Source of the DNA: Deinococcus sp.
Lineage (GTDB): Bacteria; Deinococcota; Deinococci; Deinococcales; Deinococcaceae
Reading direction: 5' to 3'
DNA: 24,168 bases
NCBI RefSeq assembly: GCF_018260555.1
Contig: NZ_JAGLBB010000051.1
Span: 1-24,168 of the forward strand
Part shown: positions 7,280 through 14,271 of the stretch, piece by piece
How the letters are laid out: the number at the start of each line of letters is the position of its first letter
Position numbering within the stretch: the first letter of the stretch is position 1
The notes under the pieces: model-generated
Databases searched by the model: none
Told to the model about the DNA's origin: nothing
What the model saw: only the letters and a program-made list of their open reading frames with translations
Translations under genes and position numbers: made by a program

Positions 7280-8068
7280 TCAGGCAGAGGCGAGTTGATT
7301 CACGGAAACGGGAGGTTCGGCCCCTTGGACAGCCGGTGGATCATGGTCGTACAGTTCACGGGTCAGTTCACGGGTCAGGGCGTCTGGAGTGGTGTCGAAG
7401 ACGAGCTGCCCTGCTTTCAGGGCGACCACGCGGGTGGCGTACTGGCGCACCGTATCCAGGAAGTGCAGGTTGGCAATCACGGTTAATCCGTCGTCCTCGT
7501 GAATGGATCGCAGAATGTGCATGACCTGCTCACTGCTTTTGGGGTCGAGGGCGCTGATGGGCTCGTCCGCCAGAATGACGCGGGGTTGTTGCGCCAGAGC
7601 GCGGGCAATGCCGACACGCTGTTGCTGTCCGCCGGACAGTTGATCGGCCCGTTTCCAGGCGTGCTCGGCCAGTCCGACCCGGTCGAGGAGGTGCATGGCA
7701 AAAGCCCGGTCAGCTTTCGGTGCGAGTCCGAGTGCGCCCAGCAGCTGAGGCTGGCGGCCCAGGCAGCCGAGCAGCACGTTATCCAGGGCACTCAGGCGGC
7801 GCACCAGATTGAACTGCTGGAACACCATGCCCATGTGCCGCTGTTGGGCGCGCAGGGCAGCGCTGCCGGGTTTGCCGATGCTGTGGCCCTCCAGGAGGAC
7901 GTCACCGTCCGTGATGGGCACGAGTCCGTTGATAGACCGCATCAGGGTGCTTTTGCCTGCGCCACTCGGGCCGATGATGGCGGTAAACCCACTGCCGAGA
8001 TGGACAGTCACGTCTTGCAGGGCCGGTTTGCCCCGGTAATTCACGTGCAGGTGTTTGATGTCGATCAT
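7280..8068 (-). CDS. phnC: PhnC, phosphonate ABC transporter ATPase
   Basis: PhnC hydrolyses ATP to power phosphonate import with PhnD and PhnE. The 262-residue protein has Walker A GPSGAGKST at residues 33-41, Q-loop FQQFNLV near 83-89, signature LSGGQQQR at 144-151, Walker B VILADEP at 164-170 and the switch His in NLHFLD. All catalytic residues are intact. Its C-terminal part contains a small duplication (LTRELTREL). AAGGA lies 6 nt before the ATG. It is the first gene of the leftward operon phnC-D-E-M-TIM barrel-phosphoribosyltransferase and diverges from the RpiR-family regulator, with candidate operators in the shared 180-bp region. Confidence 0.94.
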   Translation of the reverse strand: MIDIKHLHVNYRGKPALQDVTVHLGSGFTAIIGPSGAGKSTLMRSINGLVPITDGDVLLEGHSIGKPGSAALRAQQRHMGMVFQQFNLVRRLSALDNVLLGCLGRQPQLLGALGLAPKADRAFAMHLLDRVGLAEHAWKRADQLSGGQQQRVGIARALAQQPRVILADEPISALDPKSSEQVMHILRSIHEDDGLTVIANLHFLDTVRQYATRVVALKAGQLVFDTTPDALTRELTRELYDHDPPAVQGAEPPVSVNQLASA

Positions 8069-8172
8069 GTCGTGTCCTTGGTGGGAGGTCGGTCGCGTTC
8101 CCCGAATGAATACTCAAACGGCATCACCGTACGGGCCGCGCGTCAGTGGACGGTCACCGCCCGGTCAAGCTC

Positions 8173-8188
8173 TTGTCATGAGGTTTCA
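8173..8188 (+). promoter_or_regulatory. Shared phn motif, phnC side
   Basis: TTGTCATGAGGTTTCA matches, at TTGTCATG-N3-TTTCA, the reverse complement of 10043-10058 upstream of phnG; a weaker version is at 10012-10026. It sits 105 bp upstream of the phnC start. A common site before both phn operons suggests co-regulation, by a PhoB-like protein (TGTCAT hexamer) or the local RpiR regulator. Confidence 0.45.
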
Positions 8189-8202
8189 GAGACGATTTCT
8201 GA

Positions 8203-8219
8203 GTGTAATTTGGTTACAC
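8203..8219. promoter_or_regulatory. Palindromic operator GTGTAA-N5-TTACAC, HexR-like
   Basis: A perfect 17-bp dyad (GTGTAA, 5-nt centre TTTGG, TTACAC) lies between divergent phnC and the RpiR-family gene. Its core TGTAA-N5-TTACA has the same outer arms as the published HexR motif, and HexR is an RpiR-family protein. It overlaps the -35 region of the regulator promoter and a possible TACACT -10 (complement of 8202-8207) for phnC, so binding could control both directions. Confidence 0.55.
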
Positions 8220-8237
8220 ACGTCGGCAGCAGTTCGC

Positions 8238-8243
8238 TACACT
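8238..8243 (+). promoter_or_regulatory. -10 box for leaderless rpiR-family transcript
   Basis: TACACT lies exactly 6 nt before the ATG at 8250, the geometry of leaderless Deinococcus genes; no Shine-Dalgarno precedes the start. The -35 region 18 bp upstream (TTACAC, 8214-8219) is poor and coincides with the palindrome arm. Confidence 0.45.
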
Positions 8244-8249
8244 GCGGTG

Positions 8250-9125
8250 ATGAGCCCCACCACGCGCTCGGCTCCCCATGATGTGCTGACCAGCATGCGC
8301 AGCCGACTGACTGACATGAATCCTGCCGAGGCCAGGCTCGCCCGGAGCATCCTGAACGATCCCCAAACAGCCCTGGGCGCTTCGGTGGAGCTGTTGGCGG
8401 CGGCCGGCGAGGTCAGCACCGCCACCGTGATCCGCTTCTGCCGCAACATGGGCTTCGAGGGGCTACGCGACTTCCGGTTAGCACTGGGCGTGCAACTGAG
8501 TTCCGTGGCACGGCCGCAGGTCCCAGGCACGGCGGGCATTGCTCAGCAGGTGTTGAGCGCCAACATTCAGGCTCTTCAGGACACCGTGGCCCTGCTTGAC
8601 ACGGCCAAAGTAGAGCAGGCCGCCAGCCGTCTCCTGGAAGCCCGGCAGATAGGGGCGTTCGCGTCGGGTCTCAGCGCCCCTATTGCCATGGACGCCGCCC
8701 ACCGACTCAGCCGTCTGGGCCTCCCCGTGCACTACCACATGGAAAGTTACGCGCAGCGCATCCGGGCGTCCCAACTGGGGGCGGGCGACGTGGCCCTGCT
8801 GATCACGCACTCGGCGCGTACCGTGCTCACGGCGGAATGCGCCCGGTTGGCGCGCGAGGCCGGGGCGCTGACGCTGCTGATTACCTCCGCTGCCCGCTCC
8901 CCCATGGCTGCCGAGGTTGATATCACTCTGATCACCGCCACCATGGAAGCGGAACGGAGTCAGGAAGCCGTGTCGTCTCGCCTGGCCCACCTGGCCGTGG
9001 TGGACATCCTGTGCGCGGAGGTGCAGGAACAGGCTCCTGAGCGCACGAGCGCGGCCCTCTCGCGCGTCCGTGAAGTGGAAACGGGCCGGTCCGAAACGGT
9101 CAAGCGTCGGAGTAGCGCTCACTGA
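8250..9125 (+). CDS. RpiR/MurR-family transcriptional regulator
   Basis: This 291-residue protein has an N-terminal RpiR-type HTH (about residues 10-85: LTDMNPAEARLARSIL, VSTATVIRFCRNMGFEGLRD) and a C-terminal SIS sugar-phosphate-binding domain (about 125-265: GAFASGLSAPIAMDAAHRL, YAQRIRASQLGAGDVALLIT, ALTLLITSAARSPMA). RpiR proteins sense phosphosugars. Here it sits between the two phn operons, so a ribose-phosphate intermediate of C-P lyase metabolism is an attractive but unproven effector. In the usual SIS motif the region reads iSySGrT; here it is THSART, a variation in the ligand loop. The start at 8250 is chosen because the HTH begins soon after and a -10 box sits 6 nt before it; the frame is open further upstream but that part is not family-like. 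Confidence 0.85.
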   Translation: MSPTTRSAPHDVLTSMRSRLTDMNPAEARLARSILNDPQTALGASVELLAAAGEVSTATVIRFCRNMGFEGLRDFRLALGVQLSSVARPQVPGTAGIAQQVLSANIQALQDTVALLDTAKVEQAASRLLEARQIGAFASGLSAPIAMDAAHRLSRLGLPVHYHMESYAQRIRASQLGAGDVALLITHSARTVLTAECARLAREAGALTLLITSAARSPMAAEVDITLITATMEAERSQEAVSSRLAHLAVVDILCAEVQEQAPERTSAALSRVREVETGRSETVKRRSSAH

Positions 9126-9158
9126 AGAGTCGAGCGCTCCAATGATGTGCAGTCCGTC

Positions 9159-9980
9159 CTACTGTGCGCCGGCCACTCCGATCAGCTCCAGCATCTCCCT
9201 GTGAAGAAGGCCATTACTCGCCAGCATGGGGCCATGCAGGGTATAGGGCCGCCCGCGGTAATCGCTGAGTGTGCCGCCCGCTTCCTGCACCATCAGCCAG
9301 CCTGCCGCGGTGTCCCAGGGCATCAGTTTCGCGTCCCAGTAGGCGTCGATCCGTCCGGCAGCGATGTAGGCAAGGCACAGCGCGCTGCTGGAAAGACGCC
9401 GCACCGGTAAGCCACGCCTCACACTTTCCAGGAACGGTTTCAGCGCTGCCGGATCATCGGCGTTCTGACGGCTAAAGCCTGTGGTCAGCAGGGCAGGCGC
9501 GTCAAGGGTGGCACGTGCTGAAACACGCAGCCGCCCTCCGTTCAGGAACGATCCGTCCTCATGGACCGCCGTGAACGTTTCCCCGTGTACGGCGTCGTGA
9601 ATCACGCCCAATTGCACCTGACCGCCGCGCACGTAGGCGATGGACACGCTGTAGAACGGCAGGCCGAACACGTAATTCTGCGTGCCGTCCAGGGGATCGA
9701 CCAGCCAGCCTTCGTCTGGCACCTGCACGCCCTCACCGCCCGCGTGGGTACCTTCCTCACCGACGACGCTGACTTCTGGCGTGGCCCGCCTCAGAATTCC
9801 GGCAATTTCTTTCTCGGCTGCCACGTCCACGGCGGTGACCAGATCGGCCATGTGACTCTTGCTCCGCACGTTCAGCGGCTCGGTGCGGAGCTGCAGATGA
9901 ATGTTCCCGGCAGCGTGGGCGGCCTGGATGGCTACGGTAAGAAGTTCCTGTCGCCAGTTGGAGTCGAAGGGATCCGTCAT
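9159..9980 (-). CDS. Inositol-monophosphatase-family phosphatase
   Basis: This 273-residue protein belongs to the Mg-dependent, Li-sensitive inositol monophosphatase/SuhB/CysQ superfamily. Metal and catalytic motifs are complete: GEEG (Glu ligand), WLVDPLDGTQNYV (DPLDGT) and the C-terminal WDTAAGWLMVQEAGG. It removes a phosphate from a sugar or inositol phosphate or nucleotide bisphosphate; which one cannot be told. It lies between the phn regulator and the phnG operon, converging on the regulator with a 33-nt gap, so a role on phosphorylated ribose intermediates is plausible. The start ATG at 9978-9980 is preferred over a GTG at 10001 because a TACAGT -10 ends exactly 6 nt before it. Confidence 0.85.
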   Translation of the reverse strand: MTDPFDSNWRQELLTVAIQAAHAAGNIHLQLRTEPLNVRSKSHMADLVTAVDVAAEKEIAGILRRATPEVSVVGEEGTHAGGEGVQVPDEGWLVDPLDGTQNYVFGLPFYSVSIAYVRGGQVQLGVIHDAVHGETFTAVHEDGSFLNGGRLRVSARATLDAPALLTTGFSRQNADDPAALKPFLESVRRGLPVRRLSSSALCLAYIAAGRIDAYWDAKLMPWDTAAGWLMVQEAGGTLSDYRGRPYTLHGPMLASNGLLHREMLELIGVAGAQ

Positions 9981-9986
9981 TCCAGC

Positions 9987-9992
9987 ACTGTA
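9987..9992 (-). promoter_or_regulatory. -10 box for leaderless phosphatase gene
   Basis: On the minus strand TACAGT lies 6 nt before the ATG at 9980, matching the leaderless geometry at 8250 and 17049. The -35 region has no good consensus and is overlapped by the TGTCAT motif at 10013-10018, as expected for an activator-dependent promoter. Confidence 0.4.
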
Positions 9993-10011
9993 GGGAAGCA
10001 CTGAGAGGCCG

Positions 10012-10058
10012 ATGTCATGAAATTACCTGGATCGTGTCATCTTGAAATTCCATGACAA
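10012..10058. promoter_or_regulatory. TGTCAT motif cluster upstream of phnG operon
   Basis: TGTCAT occurs at 10013-10018 and 10035-10040, exactly 22 bp (two helical turns) apart, and inverted at 10052-10057. The outer two form an imperfect inverted repeat TGTCATGRAATT. TGTCAT is the half-site of the PhoB box (CTGTCAT repeated every 11 bp), so Pho-type control is possible; the inverted arm matches the motif at 8173-8188. It also lies upstream of the divergent phosphatase gene. Confidence 0.45.
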
Positions 10059-10162
10059 AAGCGTGACCCTGCGGTGACTCCTGACTGACGCCAGGCTCAT
10101 AGCGTGACAGCCAGTGTTCCGCCAGTCCCTCACTCGCCCCCAGACTCAGGAGAGTGCCCCCC

Positions 10163-10330
10163 ATGACCGAACGGATACGGCTTCCGTTTGTTGCGCCGAC
10201 AATCCGGAACATCACCGGAATGCCAGCTCCACGTCTGGAACCCGCCCCGCTCCCACCCGCATCCGCTCGGATTGAACGGTCCTTGCAGCCCATTCAACCC
10301 GGAGTCCGTATCAGAGCACAGATCAGTTAA
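10163..10330 (+). CDS. Putative 55-residue leader ORF crossing a repeat
   Basis: An ATG at 10163 follows AGGAG at 10148-10152 and opens a 55-codon frame that ends TAA at 10328-10330, 8 nt before the phnG ATG. All but its first few and last few codons lie inside the dispersed repeat. It may be the original start of a gene interrupted by the repeat, or a leader peptide coupling translation to phnG. The peptide, rich in Pro and Arg, resembles no known family and may be a chance frame. Confidence 0.2.
   Translation: MTERIRLPFVAPTIRNITGMPAPRLEPAPLPPASARIERSLQPIQPGVRIRAQIS
10174..10312 (+). repeat. Dispersed 139-bp repeat in the phnG leader
   Basis: The ends are inverted: GATACGGCTTCCG at the left and GGAGTCCGTATC at the right. 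The left half matches 784-860 and the right half (CATCCGCTCGGAT, then GGAGTCCGTATCAG) matches the right end of 19240-19378. The copy sits between the TGTCAT cluster and phnG and lengthens the operon leader by its own size. Confidence 0.7.
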
Positions 10331-10338
10331 GGAGTTCC

Positions 10339-10773
10339 ATGAGCAGCGAGTTTTCTCAATCGGAGTGGCTGTCCACCTTGACAGCGGCCCCCGCCACCGA
10401 GGTTAAAACCCTCGCCAACACCGTGCTGCCGCAACTCGCGGCACAGGGGGAGCTGGACGTGGTGCATAACCGCACCGGACTGGTCATGCTGCCGTACCGC
10501 GACACCGTGCAGGGCACCACCTTTCACCTGGGGGAGGCGCTGGTGGCGCAGGGGCAGGTGCAGCAGGGCGATTTCACCGGGTACGGCGTGGTGCTGGGAC
10601 GCGACCTGGAACAGGCTCTGGCGGTGGCCCTCCTTGACCTGGCCCTGCAGCAGGACGTGGCGAAGGAGCGAATCTTCGCCTTCATGCGGGACGCTCAGGC
10701 CGAGCAGCGTCAGGTCACCGACCTGCTGCTGCGCAAGGTGGAAAGCACCCGCGTGCAGATGGAGACCTTCTGA
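10339..10773 (+). CDS. phnG: PhnG, C-P lyase core subunit
   Basis: PhnG is a small subunit of the PhnGHIJ core complex and assists PhnI in moving phosphonate onto ribose of ATP. The 144-residue length matches the family. Diagnostic segments are FHLGEALVAQGQV, GDFTGYGVVLGRDLEQAL and LDLALQQDVAKERI. AAGGAG lies 7 nt before the ATG, giving a firm start. It is first in a tightly packed rightward operon and overlaps phnH by one nucleotide (TGATG). Upstream are a repeat insertion and a possible PhoB-like site cluster. No missing family motif is apparent. Confidence 0.93.
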   Translation: MSSEFSQSEWLSTLTAAPATEVKTLANTVLPQLAAQGELDVVHNRTGLVMLPYRDTVQGTTFHLGEALVAQGQVQQGDFTGYGVVLGRDLEQALAVALLDLALQQDVAKERIFAFMRDAQAEQRQVTDLLLRKVESTRVQMETF

Positions 10774-11375
10774 TGGCGACACCCGTTCAGACGCCCTTCG
10801 AGGCCAAAACGCAGGAAGTGTTCACGGCGCTGCTGTGGGCCTTATCGCGCCCCGGTGAAGTGCAGGCCATTCCGGCTGGCGACGACGCCTTCGCACTTAT
10901 CGGTGAAACGCTCCTTGACCTTGAAAGCAGCTTCTACACACCCGATGAAACGCTGAGAGAGAGGTTGCTGCTCACCGGAGCGCCCCACGTTCCCGCTACC
11001 GAAGCCGAGTATCTGTTCTTCAGTGTCTGGAATGACGACGCGCGGGAAGCGATCAGGCAGGCCAGGCGCGGTGACGCTCTCTATCCGGATCGTGCGGCGA
11101 CACTGGTGCTCCCTGCCGGGTTCAGTGGTCAGGTGTGGGTCTGGCGCGGACCCGGCATCAACGGCGAAGCGCATATGAGCGTGACCCTCCCGGATGACCT
11201 GGCTGAGCTGCGTGAGGAAGCAGTGCAGTACCCGCTCGGCTGGGACGCCTTCCTGGTCGGCGAGTGCCGTGTGATGGGGTTGCCGCGCACCACCCAGATC
11301 GAGGTCACGCCGCTTCAGCCCGTTCACAGACAGCCCGTGCCCATACAGCCCGTGCACAGACAGGAGGAGAAGTAA
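10773..11375 (+). CDS. phnH: PhnH, C-P lyase core subunit
   Basis: PhnH is a core-complex subunit, PLP-transferase-like in fold but without the PLP lysine, required with PhnG, PhnI and PhnL for ribosyl-phosphonate synthesis. The 200-residue protein shows PhnH features: FRALLWALSRPGE-like start (seen as FTALLWALSRPGEV), LLDLESSFYT, GDALYPDRAATLVL and PLGWDAFLVGECRVMGLPRTT. The C-terminus carries a near-perfect in-frame duplication, QPVHRQ twice separated by PVPI, beyond the conserved domain. It starts in TGATG overlap with phnG and ends in TAATG overlap with phnI, so translation is coupled. Confidence 0.92.
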   Translation: MATPVQTPFEAKTQEVFTALLWALSRPGEVQAIPAGDDAFALIGETLLDLESSFYTPDETLRERLLLTGAPHVPATEAEYLFFSVWNDDAREAIRQARRGDALYPDRAATLVLPAGFSGQVWVWRGPGINGEAHMSVTLPDDLAELREEAVQYPLGWDAFLVGECRVMGLPRTTQIEVTPLQPVHRQPVPIQPVHRQEEK

Positions 11376-12472
11376 TGGCGTACGTCGCGGCGCGTGGCGG
11401 AGAGAATGCCATCATCGAATCCGAGCAGTTGTTCCACGACCTGAACGGCCCACTGACCGCCGAAAAAGTGCGGGTCATCATGGAAACGGTGCCCTACTTG
11501 CTTGACCGGGTGATGGGCGAGGCGTCCCTGTATGCGCCGGAACTCGCGGCCCTGGCCATCGCGCAGTCGGGTGGCGAGCTTTACGAGGCTGCGCTGCTGC
11601 TGCGGGCCTACCGCACCACCCAGCCACGCCTGGAGTACGCCGCCGTCACTGAACAGGGCGAGATGCTGACCGTGCGGCGCATCTCGGCGGCGTTCAAGGA
11701 TATTCCCGGCGGGCAGGTATTGGGGCCGACGCTGGATTACAGCCACCGGGTGTTAAACCTGGGCGTCCTGACGGGTGAAGGTGCGGTGCGCCACGAGGCC
11801 ACGCCCGCGCCAGAAGCTGCCCAGCCTACCTACCCCGCGCTGGCCGACTGGCAGAGGAAGGTTGGCCTGTTGCCGGAGGTCACGCCGGACACGCGCACCG
11901 GGCACAGCGTCCCTGACCTCACCCGTGAGCCACTGCTCTTTCCCCCGGCCCGCGCCCACGAGTTGCAGGGGCTGGCGCGGGCGGATACCGGCGGGCTCCT
12001 GACACTGGGCTACTCCATCATGCGCGGGTACGGCCTGATTCATCCCACCGTGAACGAGGTCAGGCTCGGGTACGCCGAGGTCAACCTGACTCACCCTGCC
12101 ACCGGCGTTGCGTTCAGTGCTGGACGGGTGCGTGTTTCACAGGCTGAGATCGTGACCGAGTTCGCCGGAGACAGCAAGACTCCCGAACTGGCGCTGGGCT
12201 TCTGCGCTACGCTCGGCTGGAACGAGGTCAAGGTCATCGCGGGCGGCACACTCGACATGAACATGCAAAAAGCGGCCGACCATGGAGAGAAACACCCGGC
12301 CCACACGCCCGAATTCGTGCTGTACCACACCGAGACGGTGGAAGCTTCGGGTTTCTGCATCCACTTCAAGTTGCCGCACTACGTGACCTTCCAGTCTGCG
12401 CTGGACGCCATGCGGCAGGTGCGCGGGAACCCGCAAGGGGTCAATCTGCCTGGGAGTGAGGTGCCCGCATGA
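11375..12472 (+). CDS. phnI: PhnI, ribosyl-phosphonate synthase nucleosidase subunit
   Basis: PhnI displaces adenine from ATP with phosphonate, forming alpha-ribosyl-1-phosphonate-5-triphosphate with help from PhnG, PhnH and PhnL. The 365-residue protein is of normal length. Typical segments are YVAARGGENAIIESEQLFHD, YSIMRGYGLIHPTVNEVRLG, FCATLGWNEVKVIAGGTLDM and FKLPHYVTFQSALDAMRQVR. The His pair HFKLPH at residues 330 and 335 aligns with H328/H333 of E. coli PhnI, which bind Zn at the PhnI-PhnJ interface, so that metal site is kept. GGAGGAG lies 6 nt before the ATG at 11375; the frame is open upstream but that part overlaps phnH. It overlaps phnJ by ATGA. Confidence 0.94.
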   Translation: MAYVAARGGENAIIESEQLFHDLNGPLTAEKVRVIMETVPYLLDRVMGEASLYAPELAALAIAQSGGELYEAALLLRAYRTTQPRLEYAAVTEQGEMLTVRRISAAFKDIPGGQVLGPTLDYSHRVLNLGVLTGEGAVRHEATPAPEAAQPTYPALADWQRKVGLLPEVTPDTRTGHSVPDLTREPLLFPPARAHELQGLARADTGGLLTLGYSIMRGYGLIHPTVNEVRLGYAEVNLTHPATGVAFSAGRVRVSQAEIVTEFAGDSKTPELALGFCATLGWNEVKVIAGGTLDMNMQKAADHGEKHPAHTPEFVLYHTETVEASGFCIHFKLPHYVTFQSALDAMRQVRGNPQGVNLPGSEVPA

Positions 12473-13422
12473 CAGCCACCCCATCTACCCCTACCTTGAA
12501 GGACCTCGCGCACCAGTGGCAGGATCACTCCTACGCTTTTCTGGACGAGTCCAGCAAACGCGAGCTGCGCCGCACCATGCTCAAGGCGGTGGCCCTGCCC
12601 GGTTATCAGGTGCCTTACGCCAGCCGCGAAGTGCCCATCGCACGCGGTTGGGGCACCGGCGGCTTGCAGGCGACCCTTTCCCTCATCGGTCCGAAGGACA
12701 CCCTGAAAGTCATTGACCAGGGCGCAGACGACTCCGTGAACGCCGCCAACCTGCGCCGCTTCGTGTCACGCATGACCGGAGTCGCCACGACCACCGACGC
12801 GACCGCCGCTACCCTCATCCAGAGTCGTCACCGTGTCCCGGAGGAAATTCTGGGCGAACGGCAGGTACTGGTGTTGCAGGTGCCCGACCCGGAACCGCTG
12901 CGCAGCGTGGAGCCGGATATTTCCATCGCCCGGCAGATGCACGCCGACGCCGATTACGGCCTGATGTGGCTCAAGCTGTACGAGCAACTGGTGCGCTACG
13001 GGCGCATTGTGCAGGGCGCCAGTTATCCCTCGCTGGTGCATGGGCGCTACGTGATCAGCCCCAGCCCCATTCCCCGCTGGGACGTGCCGAAGCTGCATCA
13101 GGCGCGGCACCTGACCATCCTGTCCGCCGGACGCGAGAAACGCCTGTACGCCGTACCCCCCTACACCGACGTGCGCCCGCTGGAGTTCGACGACATCCCT
13201 TACGCGGTCGAAGATCAATCAGGCCACACCTGCTTCCGCACGGGAGTCACGCAGAAATTCATGAACGAGTTGCCGCAGGACGACGGGAGCGCCCTGTTCG
13301 AGCTCTCAGACGCCGGCTACGGGGAGAAAATCCTGAACGCCGCCGAGGGTGACGGCCCCGCGCCGGAGCGCACTTACTTTAACGACGAGGGGAGGTTCTA
13401 CCATGACGGTTACCTCAAGTAA
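12469..13422 (+). CDS. phnJ: PhnJ-like C-P lyase subunit lacking three of four key cysteines
   Basis: PhnJ is the radical-SAM C-P lyase that cleaves ribosyl-1-phosphonate-5-phosphate to alkane and cyclic ribose phosphate. The 317-residue protein aligns with E. coli PhnJ for most of its length (KAVALPGYQVPYASREVP, GWGTGGLQATLSLIG, VIDQGADDSVNAANLRRF, PSPIPRWDVPK, AGREKRLYAVPPYTDVRPLE). Gly45 corresponds to the radical Gly32. In the C-terminal cluster region, however, canonical C-x2-C-x21-C-x5-C reads HTCFRTG then FELSDAGYG: only Cys255 remains, and the other positions are Thr258, Leu279 and Gly285. No other Cys exists in the protein. The C-terminus is about 25 residues longer than in E. coli. 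Operon position is normal, with an ATGA overlap to phnI and a 20-nt overlap with phnK. Classic [4Fe-4S] chemistry looks impossible as read. Confidence 0.88.
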   Translation: MTATPSTPTLKDLAHQWQDHSYAFLDESSKRELRRTMLKAVALPGYQVPYASREVPIARGWGTGGLQATLSLIGPKDTLKVIDQGADDSVNAANLRRFVSRMTGVATTTDATAATLIQSRHRVPEEILGERQVLVLQVPDPEPLRSVEPDISIARQMHADADYGLMWLKLYEQLVRYGRIVQGASYPSLVHGRYVISPSPIPRWDVPKLHQARHLTILSAGREKRLYAVPPYTDVRPLEFDDIPYAVEDQSGHTCFRTGVTQKFMNELPQDDGSALFELSDAGYGEKILNAAEGDGPAPERTYFNDEGRFYHDGYLK

Positions 13423-14254
13423 TTCGCCCAGCCACAGCCACGGAGCCGACATCAAAGTCGTGCCGCTTCAGGCTCCGCGCCTGACCACTGAAGCGCCCAT
13501 CCTGACGGCGAGGGGCGTGAGCCGGCAGTTCGGCGCCGTGACGGCCCTGAAGGATGTGGACGTCACCCTCTACCCGCGTGAAGTGCTGGGCATCGTGGGA
13601 GAGTCCGGCAGTGGCAAAAGCACCCTGCTGCGCATGCTGAACCTGGAAGACCAGCCCGACAGCGGCGACTATACCCTCAGCCTGCCGGAGTACGCGGGGC
13701 AGAACCTGTTCACGCTGACCCGCTTCGAGAGGCGGCAACTGCGGGTGCGGCACATCGGCATCGTGTACCAGAACCCCTACCTGGGCCTGCGCATGAAGAA
13801 CAGTTCCAGCGGCAACGTCGCCGAGCGGCTGGTGCTGGCAGGCGAGCGGACATTCGCCACGCTGCGCGAAGCCGGGAAGGTATCGCTGGCGGCCTCCGAG
13901 TTTCCGCTGACCCGCATGGACGACCCACCCATCCAGCTGTCCGGCGGGATGCAGCAGCGTGTGCAACTGGCCAAAGCCATCGCGCTGCGCCCCGCCCTGC
14001 TGCTGCTGGATGAACCCACCACCGGACTGGACGTGAGTGTGCAGGCGCTGGTGCTCGACACCCTGCGGCGGCTGCGGCGCGAACGGGGCATGGCGATGAT
14101 TGTCGTGTCGCACGACCTCGGCGTCATTCGCACCCTCGCTGACCGCGTGATGGTCATGCGGCACGGGCAGGTGCTGGAACACGGGCTGGTCGATCAGGTG
14201 CTGGACGATCCGCAGCACCCGTACACCCAGCAACTCGTACACGCGAAATTATGA
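13403..14254 (+). CDS. phnK: PhnK, C-P lyase ABC-type ATPase
   Basis: PhnK is the ABC-ATPase that docks on the PhnGHIJ core and is needed for C-P lyase activity in vivo. The 283-residue protein has Walker A GESGSGKST, Q-loop YQNPYLG, signature LSGGMQQR, Walker B LLLLDEPTTGLD and switch His in VVSHDLG. A family-typical opening (LTARGVSRQFGAVTALKDVD) follows about 35 additional polar N-terminal residues. The ATG at 13403 follows GAGGGGAGG and lies inside the 3' end of phnJ; an ATG at 13349 is in frame but lacks such a site and would give a longer unusual leader. It ends with overlap or near-overlap to the hexapeptide transferase. Confidence 0.9.
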   Translation: MTVTSSNSPSHSHGADIKVVPLQAPRLTTEAPILTARGVSRQFGAVTALKDVDVTLYPREVLGIVGESGSGKSTLLRMLNLEDQPDSGDYTLSLPEYAGQNLFTLTRFERRQLRVRHIGIVYQNPYLGLRMKNSSSGNVAERLVLAGERTFATLREAGKVSLAASEFPLTRMDDPPIQLSGGMQQRVQLAKAIALRPALLLLDEPTTGLDVSVQALVLDTLRRLRRERGMAMIVVSHDLGVIRTLADRVMVMRHGQVLEHGLVDQVLDDPQHPYTQQLVHAKL

Positions 14255-14271
14255 GGGGGGGGACAGTGAAC

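Noticed and set aside
6350..7486. 378-codon plus-strand frame opposite phnD and phnC
   Set aside because: Crosses two real genes and their intergenic region in antisense; composition is Gly/Val/His-rich shadow.
9126..9158. Bidirectional terminator between the regulator and the phosphatase gene
   Set aside because: The 33-nt convergent gap has no convincing stem-loop or T-run.
10015..10293. 92-codon minus-strand frame upstream of the phosphatase gene
   Set aside because: It covers the repeat and the TGTCAT cluster, has no ribosome site and no similarity to known proteins.
13201..13400. Frameshift as explanation for the missing PhnJ cysteines
   Set aside because: Both alternative frames were read; neither gives C-x2-C or CSD-x2-YC, and the actual frame still aligns with PhnJ on both sides of each substituted position.
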